Source of the DNA: Rossellomorea aquimaris
GTDB lineage: Bacteria > Bacillota > Bacilli > Bacillales > Fictibacillaceae
Assembly: GCA_020524245.1 (NCBI GenBank)
Contig: JAIVLN010000001.1
Span: 248,001 to 312,000 of the forward strand
Length of the DNA stretch: 64,000 nt
Direction of reading: 5' to 3'
Shown: positions 20,558 through 31,934 of the stretch, piece after piece
Position numbering within the stretch: the stretch's first letter is position 1
Layout of the letters: each line of letters begins with the position of its first letter
Notes under the pieces: model-generated
What the model was told of the DNA's origin: nothing
What the model saw: only the letters and a program-made list of their open reading frames with translations
Databases searched by the model: none
Made by a program: the position numbers and the translations under genes

Positions 20558-21490
20558 ATGATGCATATCTTCTCATTATTCGCCGTTTTCCTGACCATTT
20601 TCATATTCGGGATGACGGTGATGCGCATAGGGCTGAGTGCTGCTTCGCAACAAAAACTGAAGAATTGGCTGTTGAAATATACTGATACGACATGGAAAAG
20701 TTTTCTCGCCGGCATCCTCATTACCGCAATCATGCAAAGCAGTTCTGCTGTTATGGTCATCGTAATCGGTCTGGTTGCTGCAGGAATCATGAATTTCAGA
20801 CAATCGATCGGTATCATTCTCGGTGCAAATATCGGAACGACAGTAACGACGGAAATCATAACGTTGGACATCACACAATTGATCATGCCCTTCATCTTTA
20901 TTGGATTCGTGCTCATCCTTTTTCCGAAAGGTTGGTCATTTTGTCTTGGATCCACACTTTTCGGACTGGGCTGTATGTTCGTTGCAATGAATGGTTTTGA
21001 AACCTTATCAGGTCCGATAACCGACTTGAAATGGGTGGAAAATTTCCTACACCTCACAGATGAACATGTTTGGATGAGCCTGGGTCTCGGAACGACGATG
21101 ACAGCTGTGATTCAGTCGAGTACAGCTACCACCGCGATCATCATGCCACTCATGAATGAAAACATCCTGACGCTGACATCCGGTATAGCGATTCTGCTTG
21201 GAGCGAATATCGGAACTTGTGTTACCGCACTCATCGCTTGTATCGGAACTTCTAAGGAAGCGAAGCTCGTCGCCTTTGCCCACGTGTGGATCAACATCAT
21301 CGGAGTAGTTTTATTCCTGCCGTTTTTGAATGGGTTTTCGGAAATCGTTATGCTGCTAACCCAACTCCCTGATGTACAGATCGCTCACGCAAGCGTTCTG
21401 TTTAATGTGATCTCGTCCTTGCTCTTGCTACCTTGTGCAGGTTTGTTAGCCTCCTGGATCGCGAGGATTCATGGGTTCAGGGCGGTTTGA
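20558..21490 (+). CDS. yqeW: Na/Pi cotransporter family protein YqeW
   Basis: About 310-residue integral membrane protein of the Na+/phosphate (NptA/PhoU-less YqeW) family. Two internal repeats, each with a QSSSA or QSSTA motif followed by GANIGT: AIMQSSSAVMV/LGANIGTTVT at about 60-100, and AVIQSSTATTA/LGANIGTCVT at about 185-225. These pseudo-symmetric repeats form the ion and substrate site in the family. Several starts are in frame; AGGTGG at 20544 best suits the ATG at 20558. It is divergent from rpsU, as in B. subtilis. The true substrate is not proven. Confidence 0.88.
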   Translation: MMHIFSLFAVFLTIFIFGMTVMRIGLSAASQQKLKNWLLKYTDTTWKSFLAGILITAIMQSSSAVMVIVIGLVAAGIMNFRQSIGIILGANIGTTVTTEIITLDITQLIMPFIFIGFVLILFPKGWSFCLGSTLFGLGCMFVAMNGFETLSGPITDLKWVENFLHLTDEHVWMSLGLGTTMTAVIQSSTATTAIIMPLMNENILTLTSGIAILLGANIGTCVTALIACIGTSKEAKLVAFAHVWINIIGVVLFLPFLNGFSEIVMLLTQLPDVQIAHASVLFNVISSLLLLPCAGLLASWIARIHGFRAV

Positions 21491-21810
21491 CCTACGACGC
21501 TTTTCAAACCGTGAACATTGGTGAATCCATAAATGACGACTTTCTATCCGCGAAAACAGCTAAATCCCTAAATGGGGGGACAGAAAGTGGCTCTTTCTAT
21601 CCCTCAAAATAGCTAAATCCCTAAATGGAGGACAGAAAGAGGGCCTTTCTATCCCTCAAAATTGCTCAATCCCTAAATAGAGGACAGAAAGAGGGCTTTT
21701 CTATCCCCGAAAACAGCTAAATCCCAAAATGGAGGATAGAAAGAGAGTCTTTCTATCCCTCAAAATTGCTCAATCCCTAAATAGAGGACAGAAAGAGGGC
21801 CTAATAAACA
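21491..21810. other. Gene-free region filled by 52-bp repeat array
   Basis: Between the convergent yqeW and deoC genes. No coding region is supported. Almost all of it is the tandem repeat array described separately. Confidence 0.7.
21541..21801. repeat. 52-bp tandem hairpin repeat array (5 units)
   Basis: TTTCTAT starts at 21541, 21594, 21646, 21698 and 21750, a 52-53 bp period. Units read TTTCTATCCCTC, then about 22 nt, then GAGGACAGAAAGAGGGC. The two ends are complementary, so each unit is a hairpin. In the unit starting at 21698 the right arm is GGATAGAAA, restoring perfect pairing with TTTCTATCC. Two variants of the loop alternate (GCTCAATCCCTAAAT and AGCTAAATCCCTAAAT). Related to the repeats at 3.3, 36.0 and 56.6 kb. 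Confidence 0.92.
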
Positions 21811-21849
21811 AAAAAATGACCACGACATGTTGTCGGGGTCACTTTTTTT
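21811..21849. terminator. Bidirectional terminator between yqeW and deoC
   Basis: TGACCACGACA/TGTCGGGGTCA stem flanked by seven A on the left and seven T on the right, usable from both strands. It immediately follows deoC on the minus strand. Confidence 0.9.
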
Positions 21850-21854
21850 ACCGA

Positions 21855-22520
21855 TTAATAATCAGCGTTTGATGTTTCGCCTTTCACGATTGAGATTCCA
21901 GAGCTTGCTCCAATTCGTGTAGCTCCAGCATCGATCATTGCTTGAGCAGATTCAGGTCCACGTACGCCTCCGCTTGCTTTGACGCCGATTTCAGGTCCTA
22001 CAACCTTGCGCATCAAGGCAACGTCTTCAACAGTTGCTCCACCAGTGGAGAATCCAGTGGAAGTCTTCACGAAGTCTGCACCAGCTTTTACAGAAAGCTC
22101 ACAAGCTTGCTTCTTCTCTTCGTCTGTAAGAAGGCAAGTTTCAATGATTACTTTTGTAAGAGCTTTACCTTTTGCAGCATCTACGACAGCTTTGATATCT
22201 TTTTCAACTAGGTCATAGTCTTTGCTCTTCAATGCGCCGATGTTGATGACCATGTCGACTTCAGTTGCACCTTTTTCAATTGCATCCTTCGTTTCGAATG
22301 CTTTCGTTTCAGGAGTAGAAGCACCCAATGGGAATCCGATCACTGTACAAACTTTAACATCTGTATCTTTCAAGATCTCATAAGAAGTCGCTACCCAAGT
22401 CGGGTTAACGCAAACTGACATGAAGTTGTATTCTTTTGCTTCTTCACAAAGTTTGACGATGTCCTCTTTGTTCATATCTGGTTTTAAAGCTGTGTGGTCA
22501 ATCATTTTTGCGATGTTCAT
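21855..22520 (-). CDS. deoC: Deoxyribose-phosphate aldolase
   Basis: Cleaves 2-deoxyribose-5-phosphate to glyceraldehyde-3-phosphate and acetaldehyde in deoxynucleoside catabolism. 221 residues, normal length. The Schiff-base lysine context FVKTSTGF is at about residues 150-157, and GVKASGGVR near 180. GGAGATG precedes the ATG. It stands alone here, not with nupC or pdp as in the B. subtilis deo operon. It could be read from an upstream mtaB promoter or its own. Confidence 0.97.
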   Translation of the reverse strand: MNIAKMIDHTALKPDMNKEDIVKLCEEAKEYNFMSVCVNPTWVATSYEILKDTDVKVCTVIGFPLGASTPETKAFETKDAIEKGATEVDMVINIGALKSKDYDLVEKDIKAVVDAAKGKALTKVIIETCLLTDEEKKQACELSVKAGADFVKTSTGFSTGGATVEDVALMRKVVGPEIGVKASGGVRGPESAQAMIDAGATRIGASSGISIVKGETSNADY

Positions 22521-22568
22521 ATTAGCATCTCCTCTGTTGTTGTTTTGGTTTTTTCTAAGATGTATGCA

Positions 22569-23921
22569 TTATGCTGTAGCGGTAGTTTCCGCTTGATCAA
22601 CATCCATAACTCTGACGAATTGTCCTTCGTTAACAGGGTATCCCGCTTTCGTAATCTTTACTCGAACGAGTTTACCGATCAAGTCCTCTGTACCAGGAAT
22701 TCGGACCTTCATATAGTTGGCTGTATAGCCGAGAAGCATGTTCTCTTCCGGATAGTCCTTGTCCAACTCTTCCGGAATGATCTCCAGCACTTCTCCTTCA
22801 TAGTCAGAAGCGTATTCCTTCGCCAATTGATTGGAAAGCTCGATCAATCGATGGACACGCTCATTCTTCACATCTTCAGGTACCTGGTCTTCCATTGTTG
22901 CCGCTGGCGTTCCTGTCCGTTTACTGAATGGGAAAACGTGCAGCTCGGAAAACTTATGTTCCTTGATGAAGTTATACGTTTCCATGAATTCTTCTTCTGT
23001 TTCACCTGGGAAGCCGACAATCACGTCAGACGTAATTGCAAGTCCAGGCAACGCTTTTTTCAGCTTGTTCAGACGATCCGCGAACATTTCCATACTATAC
23101 TTTCTTCGCATCCGTTTCAACACAGTATTCGAACCGGATTGAAGTGGTATGTGGAGATGAGGTACGACTTTATCCGATCGATCGAGAACCTCGATGACCT
23201 CATCTGTCACCTGACTCGCTTCAATGGAAGAGATACGAAGGCGCTTCAAACCTTTCACTTGCTCATCCAAATCGGAAAGCAATTGAGCGAAGTTGTAATC
23301 CTTCATATCTTCACCATAACCTGCTGTATGAATCCCGGTCAGGACGATCTCCTGGTAGCCTGAATCAACCAGCTGCTGAGCTTGTTCAATGACATGCTCA
23401 GGCTTTCTGGAACGTAATAAGCCTCTCGCCCATGGAATGATACAGAACGTACAGAAATTGTTGCACCCTTCCTGGATCTTAAGGGATGCACGTGTACGGT
23501 CTGTAAATGCAGGAACTTCAAGCTCTTCGTATACACGAGCTTTCATAATGTTTCCGACACCATTGATCGGTTGGCGTTCACGCTTATATTGCTCGATATA
23601 ATCGAGCATTTTCACACGATCCTGCGTTCCGACAACGACATCGACTCCAGGGATCGCCATCACTTCCGCTGGAGATGTCTGGGCGTAACAACCGGTTACA
23701 CAAATGACTGCATCCGGGTTCTTACGGATGGCACGTCGAATAACCTGGCGACTTTTCTTATCACCAGTATTCGTAACAGTACATGTATTGATGACATAAA
23801 CATCCGAACGTTTTTCAAAATCGGTACGCTCATATCCATTGCTCTGGAACAACTGCCAGATCGCTTCAGTTTCATAATGGTTCACTTTACAACCTAACGT
23901 ATGAAACGCTACTGAAGGCAT
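22569..23921 (-). CDS. mtaB: tRNA (N6-threonylcarbamoyladenosine(37)-C2)-methylthiotransferase MtaB
   Basis: Radical-SAM enzyme converting t6A37 to ms2t6A37 in ANN-decoding tRNAs (B. subtilis YqeV). 450 residues. N-terminal UPF0004 domain with TLGCKVNHYE and CVTGCYAQ, then the radical-SAM CX3CX2C motif CNNFCTFCIIPWARG (about 153-167). A TRAM domain closes the C-terminus (about 380-440). It lies 6 nt after rsmE in the dnaJ-prmA-rsmE-mtaB order. Confidence 0.97.
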   Translation of the reverse strand: MPSVAFHTLGCKVNHYETEAIWQLFQSNGYERTDFEKRSDVYVINTCTVTNTGDKKSRQVIRRAIRKNPDAVICVTGCYAQTSPAEVMAIPGVDVVVGTQDRVKMLDYIEQYKRERQPINGVGNIMKARVYEELEVPAFTDRTRASLKIQEGCNNFCTFCIIPWARGLLRSRKPEHVIEQAQQLVDSGYQEIVLTGIHTAGYGEDMKDYNFAQLLSDLDEQVKGLKRLRISSIEASQVTDEVIEVLDRSDKVVPHLHIPLQSGSNTVLKRMRRKYSMEMFADRLNKLKKALPGLAITSDVIVGFPGETEEEFMETYNFIKEHKFSELHVFPFSKRTGTPAATMEDQVPEDVKNERVHRLIELSNQLAKEYASDYEGEVLEIIPEELDKDYPEENMLLGYTANYMKVRIPGTEDLIGKLVRVKITKAGYPVNEGQFVRVMDVDQAETTATA

Positions 23922-23927
23922 ATTTGG

Positions 23928-24683
23928 TCACCTCAATAATTCTAGTTGATAAGAAACAGCAGATAGTAAGTATAATGGAGCTGTTTCAGTTCGAAGAATG
24001 CGTGGTCCTAATCCACAGGTAATGAATCCAGCTTCTTGCAATGCATCGACTTCATCTTCTGACAAACCGCCTTCCGGTCCTACGACGACTAACATTCGAT
24101 CCGTCTGAATATCAGCAGATTGCAATACCTTTGCCAGGTTGGCTGATTCATTCTGTTTCGCATCCTCTTCATACGCAACGACTTTAATCGTATACGCTTC
24201 ACTATGTGAAATCAAATCTTTGAAAGTTAAAGGTTCAAAGCACTCAGGCATGCGATTTCGATGGGATTGTTCTGCAGCTTCTTTGATGATTTTTTGAAGT
24301 CGTTCGGTCTTTTTCTTCGACTTCTTCGCATCCCATTTTACAATCGACCGGGAAGCTTGAAAAGGGATAAATCCACTTGCACCAAGTTCCGTACCTTTTT
24401 GGACGATCATTTCTAGTTTATCATGCTTTGGGAGCCCTTGTGCAATCGTAACAGGAATTGGCAGTTCCGTGTCATTCTCTAACCATTCCTCAATCGAAAG
24501 TTCTATGACGGACTCTTGGATATCTGCGATTTCACACTTTGCGACACGTTCCCGATTATCACTGCAAATGACATGATCACCTGGTACCATCCTCATGACC
24601 TTGGCTATATGTTTCACATCGTCACCAGAGATCGTGACGGTTGAATCCGTCATTTGCTCAGGTGTCACGAAATACCGTTGCAT
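23928..24683 (-). CDS. rsmE: 16S rRNA (uracil(1498)-N3)-methyltransferase RsmE
   Basis: SPOUT-class methyltransferase for 16S rRNA U1498. 251 residues from [10 protein letters not shown]. An N-terminal PUA-like domain is followed by the SPOUT domain with its knot motifs VVGPEGGLSEDEV and LGPRILRTETAPL. The frame is open 15 codons further upstream. The ATG at 24683 overlaps the prmA stop (TAATG) and has AGGTGAAGG upstream, so translation is coupled to prmA. Confidence 0.96.
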   Translation of the reverse strand: MQRYFVTPEQMTDSTVTISGDDVKHIAKVMRMVPGDHVICSDNRERVAKCEIADIQESVIELSIEEWLENDTELPIPVTIAQGLPKHDKLEMIVQKGTELGASGFIPFQASRSIVKWDAKKSKKKTERLQKIIKEAAEQSHRNRMPECFEPLTFKDLISHSEAYTIKVVAYEEDAKQNESANLAKVLQSADIQTDRMLVVVGPEGGLSEDEVDALQEAGFITCGLGPRILRTETAPLYLLSAVSYQLELLR

Positions 24684-25636
24684 TAAGCCTTCACCTGGTC
24701 CGGTTTCTTTGCAATGAATGCGACCCAATCTTCCATCAGAAGCGTTTCTTTAATTTCGAAACCATGGTTCATAAGCGATTGCTTCACTTCATCTTTCTTC
24801 CCTCTGATGATGCCAGATACGATAAACTTGCCACCTGGTTTCAAATGCTCGAATGCCCTGTCATCGAAACGCATGATGATTTCTGCCAAAATGTTCGCAA
24901 CGATCAGATCATATTGCCCTTCCATGTTATCGAGCAAGTTGTTCTGTTTCACATTGACCTGTTCCTGGCATTTATTGAGCTTGATGTTCAGCCGAGCACT
25001 TTTTACAGCGATTTCATCTAGGTCCATCGCTGTGACTGTACTCGCACCGAGCTTAGCGGCTGCAATACTGAGCACACCGGAACCGGTACCGACATCAATC
25101 ACTTCATCTCCTGGCGTCAAGGTTTTCTCGAGCGCTTGGATGCACATGACTGTCGTCGGGTGGGTACCTGTGCCGAATGCCATACCTGGATCGAGCTCGA
25201 TGATCAGTTCATCTGTACTGACTTTCTCATACTCTTCCCAGGTCGGAATAATCGTGATCCGTTCAGAAATTTTGACCGGCTTATAATACTTTTTCCAGGC
25301 TGTCGCCCATTCTTCTTCACGAATTTCACTAATTGTGATTCGGTTATGACCCAGATCGATATCATATAAAAGCAGACCGTTGATCGCTTCCTTGATTTCT
25401 TCTACCGTTTCACCCAAAAAGCTGTTAACGGGCAAATAAGCCTTGACGACGACACCTTCATCCGGATAGTCATCAGGATTGAGTTGGTAGATCTCGCCCA
25501 TGGACGTATCCCATACTTTAACCAGGTCTTGCGGATCTTCAATGACGACACCGCTCGCTCCAGATTCGTGCAAGATATTTGAAATCGGTTCAATTGCTTC
25601 CTGCGTCGTTAGAATACTAATTTCAGACCATTTCAT
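24683..25636 (-). CDS. prmA: Ribosomal protein L11 methyltransferase PrmA
   Basis: Trimethylates lysines of ribosomal protein L11. 317 residues from MKWSEISI, which matches the family N-terminus; in-frame ATGs at 25660 and 25648 are less likely. SAM-binding motif I is [18 protein letters not shown] (about 176-193), and VANILAEII is the following substrate-side motif. Followed by rsmE with a one-base overlap and preceded by dnaJ. Confidence 0.96.
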   Translation of the reverse strand: MKWSEISILTTQEAIEPISNILHESGASGVVIEDPQDLVKVWDTSMGEIYQLNPDDYPDEGVVVKAYLPVNSFLGETVEEIKEAINGLLLYDIDLGHNRITISEIREEEWATAWKKYYKPVKISERITIIPTWEEYEKVSTDELIIELDPGMAFGTGTHPTTVMCIQALEKTLTPGDEVIDVGTGSGVLSIAAAKLGASTVTAMDLDEIAVKSARLNIKLNKCQEQVNVKQNNLLDNMEGQYDLIVANILAEIIMRFDDRAFEHLKPGGKFIVSGIIRGKKDEVKQSLMNHGFEIKETLLMEDWVAFIAKKPDQVKA

Positions 25637-25676
25637 GAGATCTACCATCTTCCTTTCCATTTTTCACCCGATGGGC

Positions 25677-26789
25677 TTATTCGCCTTTAAAAGCTCTTTT
25701 TACTTTACTGAACAGATTGCCATGCTGCTCATCAACGGATTCACCGCTCAACTCAGCGAATTCACGCAGTAATGTCTTTTGACGTTCGCTCAGGTTCTTT
25801 GGAGTGACGACCTTCACTTTCACATGCTGGTCACCTTGTCCATAACCTCGTACGTTTTGTACGCCTTTGCCACGTAGACGGAAGCTTGTTCCGGATTGCG
25901 TACCAGCAGGGATCTTCAACTTCACTTTACCATGTAACGTCGGTACTTCAATTTCATCACCGAGCGACACTTGTGTAAAAGTAAGCGGCATATCTACGTA
26001 GATATCGTCGCCTTCTCTGCTGTAAAATTCGTGTGGAGCTACTCGGACGACGACATATAGATCCCCTGGAGGTCCTCCGTTTTCGCCGGCTTCTCCTTTA
26101 CCTGCCACACGAATCTGTTGTCCGTGATCAATTCCAGCAGGAATCTTCACATGGATGGTTTTCTGCTTACGTACTTTTCCTTTTCCGCCACAAGTGTTGC
26201 ACTTGTCTTTGATGAATTTACCTGTACCACTACAATGGTGGCAAACACGACGGTTCACGACACGTCCGAATGGTGTATTCTGTTCGACGTTCAGCTGACC
26301 GCTTCCTCCACAGTGTGAACACGTTTCAGGCTTCGTTCCTGGTTTTGCACCAGAACCGAAACAGGTCTCACATTCTTCTTCTCTTGGAATCTGAATATCG
26401 GTTTCTTTACCGAAGACCGCTTCTTCAAATTTCAAAGTCATCGTGTATTGGAGATCAGCACCTTGACGAGGTGCGTTCGGATTGCGACGGCCGCCACCCC
26501 CACCAAAGAACATGTCAAATATATCACCGAAGCCACCGAAATCAGCACCGCCAGCTCCGAATCCCTGGTTTGGATCCGAATGACCGAATTGATCATAATG
26601 CGATTTCTTTTGTGGGTCACTCAAGACATCATAGGCTTCTTTTACTTCTTTGAATTTTTCTTCTGCATCCGTTTCTTTATTGACGTCCGGATGGTATTTT
26701 CTCGCGAGTTTTCGATAAGCTTTCTTAACCTCATCGGTCGAAGCGTTCTTGTCAACGCCTAAGACTTCATAATAATCTCGCTTACTCAA
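25677..26789 (-). CDS. dnaJ: Chaperone protein DnaJ
   Basis: Hsp40 co-chaperone that stimulates DnaK ATPase and delivers substrates. About 370 residues. J domain with KYHPDVN (HPD), a G/F-rich linker, and four CXXCXGXG zinc repeats ([32 protein letters not shown]), then the C-terminal substrate domain. The start is ambiguous: GTG at 26798, or TTG at 26789 with GGGAGTGAG upstream. The TTG gives the usual [12 protein letters not shown]-terminus and is preferred. Confidence 0.97.
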   Translation of the reverse strand: MSKRDYYEVLGVDKNASTDEVKKAYRKLARKYHPDVNKETDAEEKFKEVKEAYDVLSDPQKKSHYDQFGHSDPNQGFGAGGADFGGFGDIFDMFFGGGGGRRNPNAPRQGADLQYTMTLKFEEAVFGKETDIQIPREEECETCFGSGAKPGTKPETCSHCGGSGQLNVEQNTPFGRVVNRRVCHHCSGTGKFIKDKCNTCGGKGKVRKQKTIHVKIPAGIDHGQQIRVAGKGEAGENGGPPGDLYVVVRVAPHEFYSREGDDIYVDMPLTFTQVSLGDEIEVPTLHGKVKLKIPAGTQSGTSFRLRGKGVQNVRGYGQGDQHVKVKVVTPKNLSERQKTLLREFAELSGESVDEQHGNLFSKVKRAFKGE

Positions 26790-26935
26790 GACACTCACTC
26801 CCGGTTCTTTTACATAACGATTATCATATCACTATTTTCAAGAAATCCGCAACATATTGCGGGAAATTTACGAATCCATAACAAGCGGAAAACTTGGCAT
26901 CGCCAAGCTTTTTTCAAAATCATCAAAAGCGGAAA

Positions 26936-26977
26936 AAAGTCAAAGCCTAGAAGACTGACTTTGACTTTTCCCTATCT
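26936..26977 (-). terminator. Terminator-like hairpin between dnaK and dnaJ
   Basis: Minus strand AAAGTCAAAG/CTTTGACTTT stem followed by TTTTTT, 10 nt past the dnaK stop. A second hairpin (CTTGGCATCGCCAAG) lies near 26894-26909. Together they would lower dnaJ expression relative to dnaK or require readthrough. Confidence 0.8.
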
Positions 26978-26984
26978 TTCCGTA

Positions 26985-28829
<1,845 letters not shown>

Positions 28830-28857
28830 CTATTTAAATATGTAGTCCATTGACTTT

Positions 28858-29421
28858 TTATTTCGAATTCACTTTGACCATCGCTGGTCGGATGACACGG
28901 TCCTTCAGTTTATAGCCTTTTTGTAAGACTTCAACCACCGTGTTATCTTCATACTCTTCTTCCTGTACTTGCATGACAGCTTGATGTTGATGCGGATCGA
29001 ACGCAGCCCCTTCCGCCTCAACTTCCTCAACACCTTCGTTTTTCAAGGCATCAATCAGTTGGTTGTACACCATTTTCATACCTTGTAAAAGTGAGTCATT
29101 TTGATCACTCACTTCTGTTTGAAGCGCACGCTCGAAGTTATCGATGACAGGGAGTAATCCTTCCACAATCCCTTGTGCTCGATATTTCGCAGCAGCCTCT
29201 TTCTCCTCACGCGTGCGGCGTCGGAAATTATCATAATCAGCCTGTGTACGGAGAAGACGACCTTTTATCTCATCGAGTTCCTGTTCAAGTTCAGTCACCC
29301 GGTCCATTTCTTCGTTACCAGTTGCCTCTGTTGAATCTTCAACCTTTTCCTCAGTCTGGTCTTCAACAGTCTCTTGCTTCTCTTCAACTGCTTCCTCATG
29401 TTGTTGCTTATTCTCTTCCAC
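28858..29421 (-). CDS. grpE: Nucleotide exchange factor GrpE
   Basis: Promotes ADP release from DnaK. About 187 residues. A strongly acidic glutamate-rich N-terminus (about 1-45) and a long coiled coil (about 45-90, [13 protein letters not shown]) precede the beta domain with [12 protein letters not shown] and [16 protein letters not shown]. The frame opens at a GTG (29430) that overlaps the RBS GGGAGG. The GTG at 29421 is better spaced and was chosen. Second gene of the CIRCE operon. Confidence 0.96.
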   Translation of the reverse strand: MEENKQQHEEAVEEKQETVEDQTEEKVEDSTEATGNEEMDRVTELEQELDEIKGRLLRTQADYDNFRRRTREEKEAAAKYRAQGIVEGLLPVIDNFERALQTEVSDQNDSLLQGMKMVYNQLIDALKNEGVEEVEAEGAAFDPHQHQAVMQVQEEEYEDNTVVEVLQKGYKLKDRVIRPAMVKVNSK

Positions 29422-29534
29422 TTCATTCACCTCCCTGACCTAATAAAATTTTATAGTTGATTTTTTAAGTAAAATCACGACACTCCTGCGTTCGCCCACG
29501 GAAAGGGAGTGATTTCAACAGTATTAATACATGA

Positions 29535-29562
29535 AAAGAAGGGAGAGGCTTTCTCCCACTCT
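29535..29562 (-). other. Hairpin in hrcA-grpE intergenic region
   Basis: Minus strand GGGAGA, five-base loop, TCTCCC, then TTCTTTTC. It may act as a weak terminator or an mRNA processing site. In B. subtilis the dnaK operon mRNA is known to be cleaved between hrcA and grpE. Confidence 0.5.
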
Positions 29563-29579
29563 AAAAGGTATTTCCATTA

Positions 29580-30614
29580 TCAGTTTGAATAATACCGCTG
29601 TGTCAGGACCTTCGTCAAATCTTTTGATAACAAGTCGAGTAACCCGATGACCCGTGGATACTCCATCCTTGTAGGACCAAGAATCGCAAGGGTTCCCATA
29701 TGCTGACCCCCGATTGAATAACTGGCAGTGATTAAGCTGCAGTTCTTCATTTCCTGGATCGTGTTTTCAGCTCCGATTTTCACTTTAATCCCGGATGTAC
29801 CATCTTGATGTAAGAGTCGTTGGACAAGGTCTTGCTTTTCAATCGCATTATAGAGGTCCTTCACCTTGTTAACATCCTGGAATTCAGGTTGGTTCAAGAT
29901 GTTCGTTTTACCACCATAATACACTTTGTCCGACTTCTCAGTTTGAAATAATTGAGCCAAGAAATCAAGCGTCTGCTTATAATTTTCAGTATGGGTTCTC
30001 AATAGTCCTTGAACTTCTTGTTGCAGTTTTAATCTTAAATGTGAAAAAGGAACACCTTTCAAGCGATCATTCAGAATATTCACAGTCCGTTCGATATCTG
30101 CAGCATCCATCTCATCTGGCAGGTCGACTGTATACTTTTCAACATGCCCTGTATCTGTAATCAATACGAAGATCGCCGTTCCTTTTGAAATCGGCACGAT
30201 TTGTAAATGCTTTAGCTTCGTTTCATACATTTCAGGTCCGAGAATGATGGACGTGTAGTTCGTTATTTCAGACAACAAATTCGCCGAATGTTCGATCAGC
30301 AGTTCCAATTCATACATCTTTTCATGGAAAAGGGATTGGATCTTCGCCATATCATGGTGTTGAAGTTGGACAGGTGAAAGCAGGTTATCGACATAGAACC
30401 GATACCCTTTCTCTGATGGAATACGTCCAGATGAACTATGGGTCTTTTCAATGAACCCCATGTCTTCAAGGTCTGCAAGTTCGTTTCGGATCGTTGCAGA
30501 ACTAAACGTGATATCCTGTCGTTTCGATATACTGCGAGATCCCAGGGGCTCTGCATTTTGAATATACTCATCTATAAGTATCTGGAGAATTAACAGCTGA
30601 CGATCTGTTAACAT
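29580..30614 (-). CDS. hrcA: Heat-inducible transcription repressor HrcA
   Basis: Repressor binding CIRCE, with its activity modulated by GroEL. 344 residues. An N-terminal winged helix (LTDRQLLILQILIDEYI, then GSRSISKR) is followed by the GAF-like and inserted dimerisation domains. Start ATG at 30614 with AAAGGGGATG upstream; a TTG directly before it is in frame but unlikely. First gene of its operon, 19 nt downstream of a perfect CIRCE, so it represses itself. Confidence 0.97.
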   Translation of the reverse strand: MLTDRQLLILQILIDEYIQNAEPLGSRSISKRQDITFSSATIRNELADLEDMGFIEKTHSSSGRIPSEKGYRFYVDNLLSPVQLQHHDMAKIQSLFHEKMYELELLIEHSANLLSEITNYTSIILGPEMYETKLKHLQIVPISKGTAIFVLITDTGHVEKYTVDLPDEMDAADIERTVNILNDRLKGVPFSHLRLKLQQEVQGLLRTHTENYKQTLDFLAQLFQTEKSDKVYYGGKTNILNQPEFQDVNKVKDLYNAIEKQDLVQRLLHQDGTSGIKVKIGAENTIQEMKNCSLITASYSIGGQHMGTLAILGPTRMEYPRVIGLLDLLSKDLTKVLTQRYYSN

Positions 30615-30632
30615 CAATTCTCATCCCCTTTG

Positions 30633-30659
30633 TTAGCACTCTGTCTGTTTGAGTGCTAA
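30633..30659. promoter_or_regulatory. CIRCE operator of the hrcA-grpE-dnaK-dnaJ operon
   Basis: TTAGCACTC, nine-base spacer, GAGTGCTAA: exact consensus of the CIRCE inverted repeat bound by HrcA. It lies between promoter and start codon of hrcA. Confidence 0.98.
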
Positions 30660-30670
30660 TTCTACTTTAT

Positions 30671-30700
30671 AAATTACCAAATTGGAATTTAGTTTGTCAA
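30671..30700 (-). promoter_or_regulatory. Sigma-A promoter of hrcA
   Basis: Minus strand TTGACA (30695-30700), 18-nt spacer, TAATTT (30671-30676), directly upstream of CIRCE. The -10 is weak, the -35 perfect. Confidence 0.65.
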
Positions 30701-30704
30701 TATT

Positions 30705-31847
30705 TTAAATCACACCGATGAATTCCTGGAAAACTTCGTTGCCGAGAAAGACACCTTTTTGGGTTAACCGAAGGGATTCCGCGTCATTGATGAGTAATCC
30801 TTCCGCTACAAGTTTCTCAATTTGAGCAGCGAAAATCTCATCGATCTGGACGTTATATCTTTCGAGGAAAACCTTCTTATCCACACCCGACATTTTACGG
30901 AGACCGAGAAACACTTCTTCTTCCATTTGTTCTTTTTCAGTCAACTCGTTGGAAAGTCGTTGAGGAAGCTCTCCATCTTTGATTTTTCTGATGTAATGCG
31001 GAAGTGGCTTCACATTCTCGTATCGATGGTTAGCGAGATAACCATGAGCACCAGCACCAATCCCGTAGTATTCATCGTTTTTCCAATAGACGAGGTTGTG
31101 CTGGCTTTCATACCCGGGCTTACCAAAGTTGCTGATTTCATATTGTTGATAGCCGTTTGCTCTCAATGTGCTGATCAGATACTCGAACATCTCTGATTCT
31201 TGCTCTTCCCCTGGTAAAGTCAACTGACCTTTTTGATCCCGGATATAAAAGACGGTCTGCTTTTCAACTTGTAGAGAGTACGCTGAAATATGTGGAACTC
31301 CTAATTCTAGCGCATGATGGACGGATTGTTTGAACATGTCCAACGTCTGACCAGGGAGTCCGAACATGAGGTCGATCGAAATGTTCTCAAACCCGATTGA
31401 TTGAGCTTCGGCGATCATTTTCCACACGTCCGCTTGTCGATGATTCCGGTTTAGAGCGGTCAACAGCTTATCCTGGAAAGCTTGTACACCAATACTTAGC
31501 CGGTTCACACCTGCTTCTTTCAAAACAGTAAGCTTATTCCGATCTGTTACAGAAGGATTCGCTTCAACTGTGAATTCAACATCTGGATGAATCGGTTTTA
31601 AGTTCGCTTTGACACTTTCCAGCATTCTCTTGAGTTGTTCCTCATTCAGTGCAGTCGGTGTCCCTCCACCGATGTAAATCGTTTCGATTGGTTCCTGATC
31701 AGCGGATTGAACGAGCCTTTTCATCTCAAGATCCATTGCATCCAAGTATTCATCGACCGGCTGCCCTTGAAGGAGGAATTTATTAAAATCGCAATAATGG
31801 CAGATTTGTTCGCAAAAAGGGATATGAATATATGCGGCTTTCACCAT
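30705..31847 (-). CDS. hemW: Radical SAM heme chaperone HemW (HemN-like)
   Basis: Radical-SAM protein of the HemW group, which delivers heme rather than oxidising coproporphyrinogen. 380 residues from MVKAAYIHIPF. Iron-sulfur motif CEQICHYC (CX3CX2C) at about 11-18, then YIGGGTPTAL (SAM-binding GGGTP) and GIGAGAHGYL. HemW-type proteins share the CX3CX2C motif but lack the extra cysteine of true HemN (CX3CX2CXC); here the residue after the triad is DFNK, fitting HemW. GTG at 31856 is an alternative start. Lies between lepA and hrcA, as in B. subtilis. Confidence 0.93.
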   Translation of the reverse strand: MVKAAYIHIPFCEQICHYCDFNKFLLQGQPVDEYLDAMDLEMKRLVQSADQEPIETIYIGGGTPTALNEEQLKRMLESVKANLKPIHPDVEFTVEANPSVTDRNKLTVLKEAGVNRLSIGVQAFQDKLLTALNRNHRQADVWKMIAEAQSIGFENISIDLMFGLPGQTLDMFKQSVHHALELGVPHISAYSLQVEKQTVFYIRDQKGQLTLPGEEQESEMFEYLISTLRANGYQQYEISNFGKPGYESQHNLVYWKNDEYYGIGAGAHGYLANHRYENVKPLPHYIRKIKDGELPQRLSNELTEKEQMEEEVFLGLRKMSGVDKKVFLERYNVQIDEIFAAQIEKLVAEGLLINDAESLRLTQKGVFLGNEVFQEFIGVI

Positions 31848-31885
31848 TTCAATCACACTTTCAATGTATTGTTCAATCGTAAAAA

Positions 31886-31922
31886 GAAGACTGGCTCTTG
31901 TGAACGAATCGCCAGTCTCTTA
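31886..31922 (-). terminator. Rho-independent terminator after lepA
   Basis: Minus strand AGACTGGC/GCCAGTCT stem, 15-base loop, followed by TCTTTTT. Lies 13 nt past the lepA stop, ahead of hemW. Confidence 0.85.
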
Positions 31923-31934
31923 ACCAGTTTGTAT

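Noticed and set aside
21541-21801. CRISPR array
   Set aside because: Repeats are directly contiguous, there are no unique spacers of constant length, each unit is itself a hairpin, and no cas genes are near.
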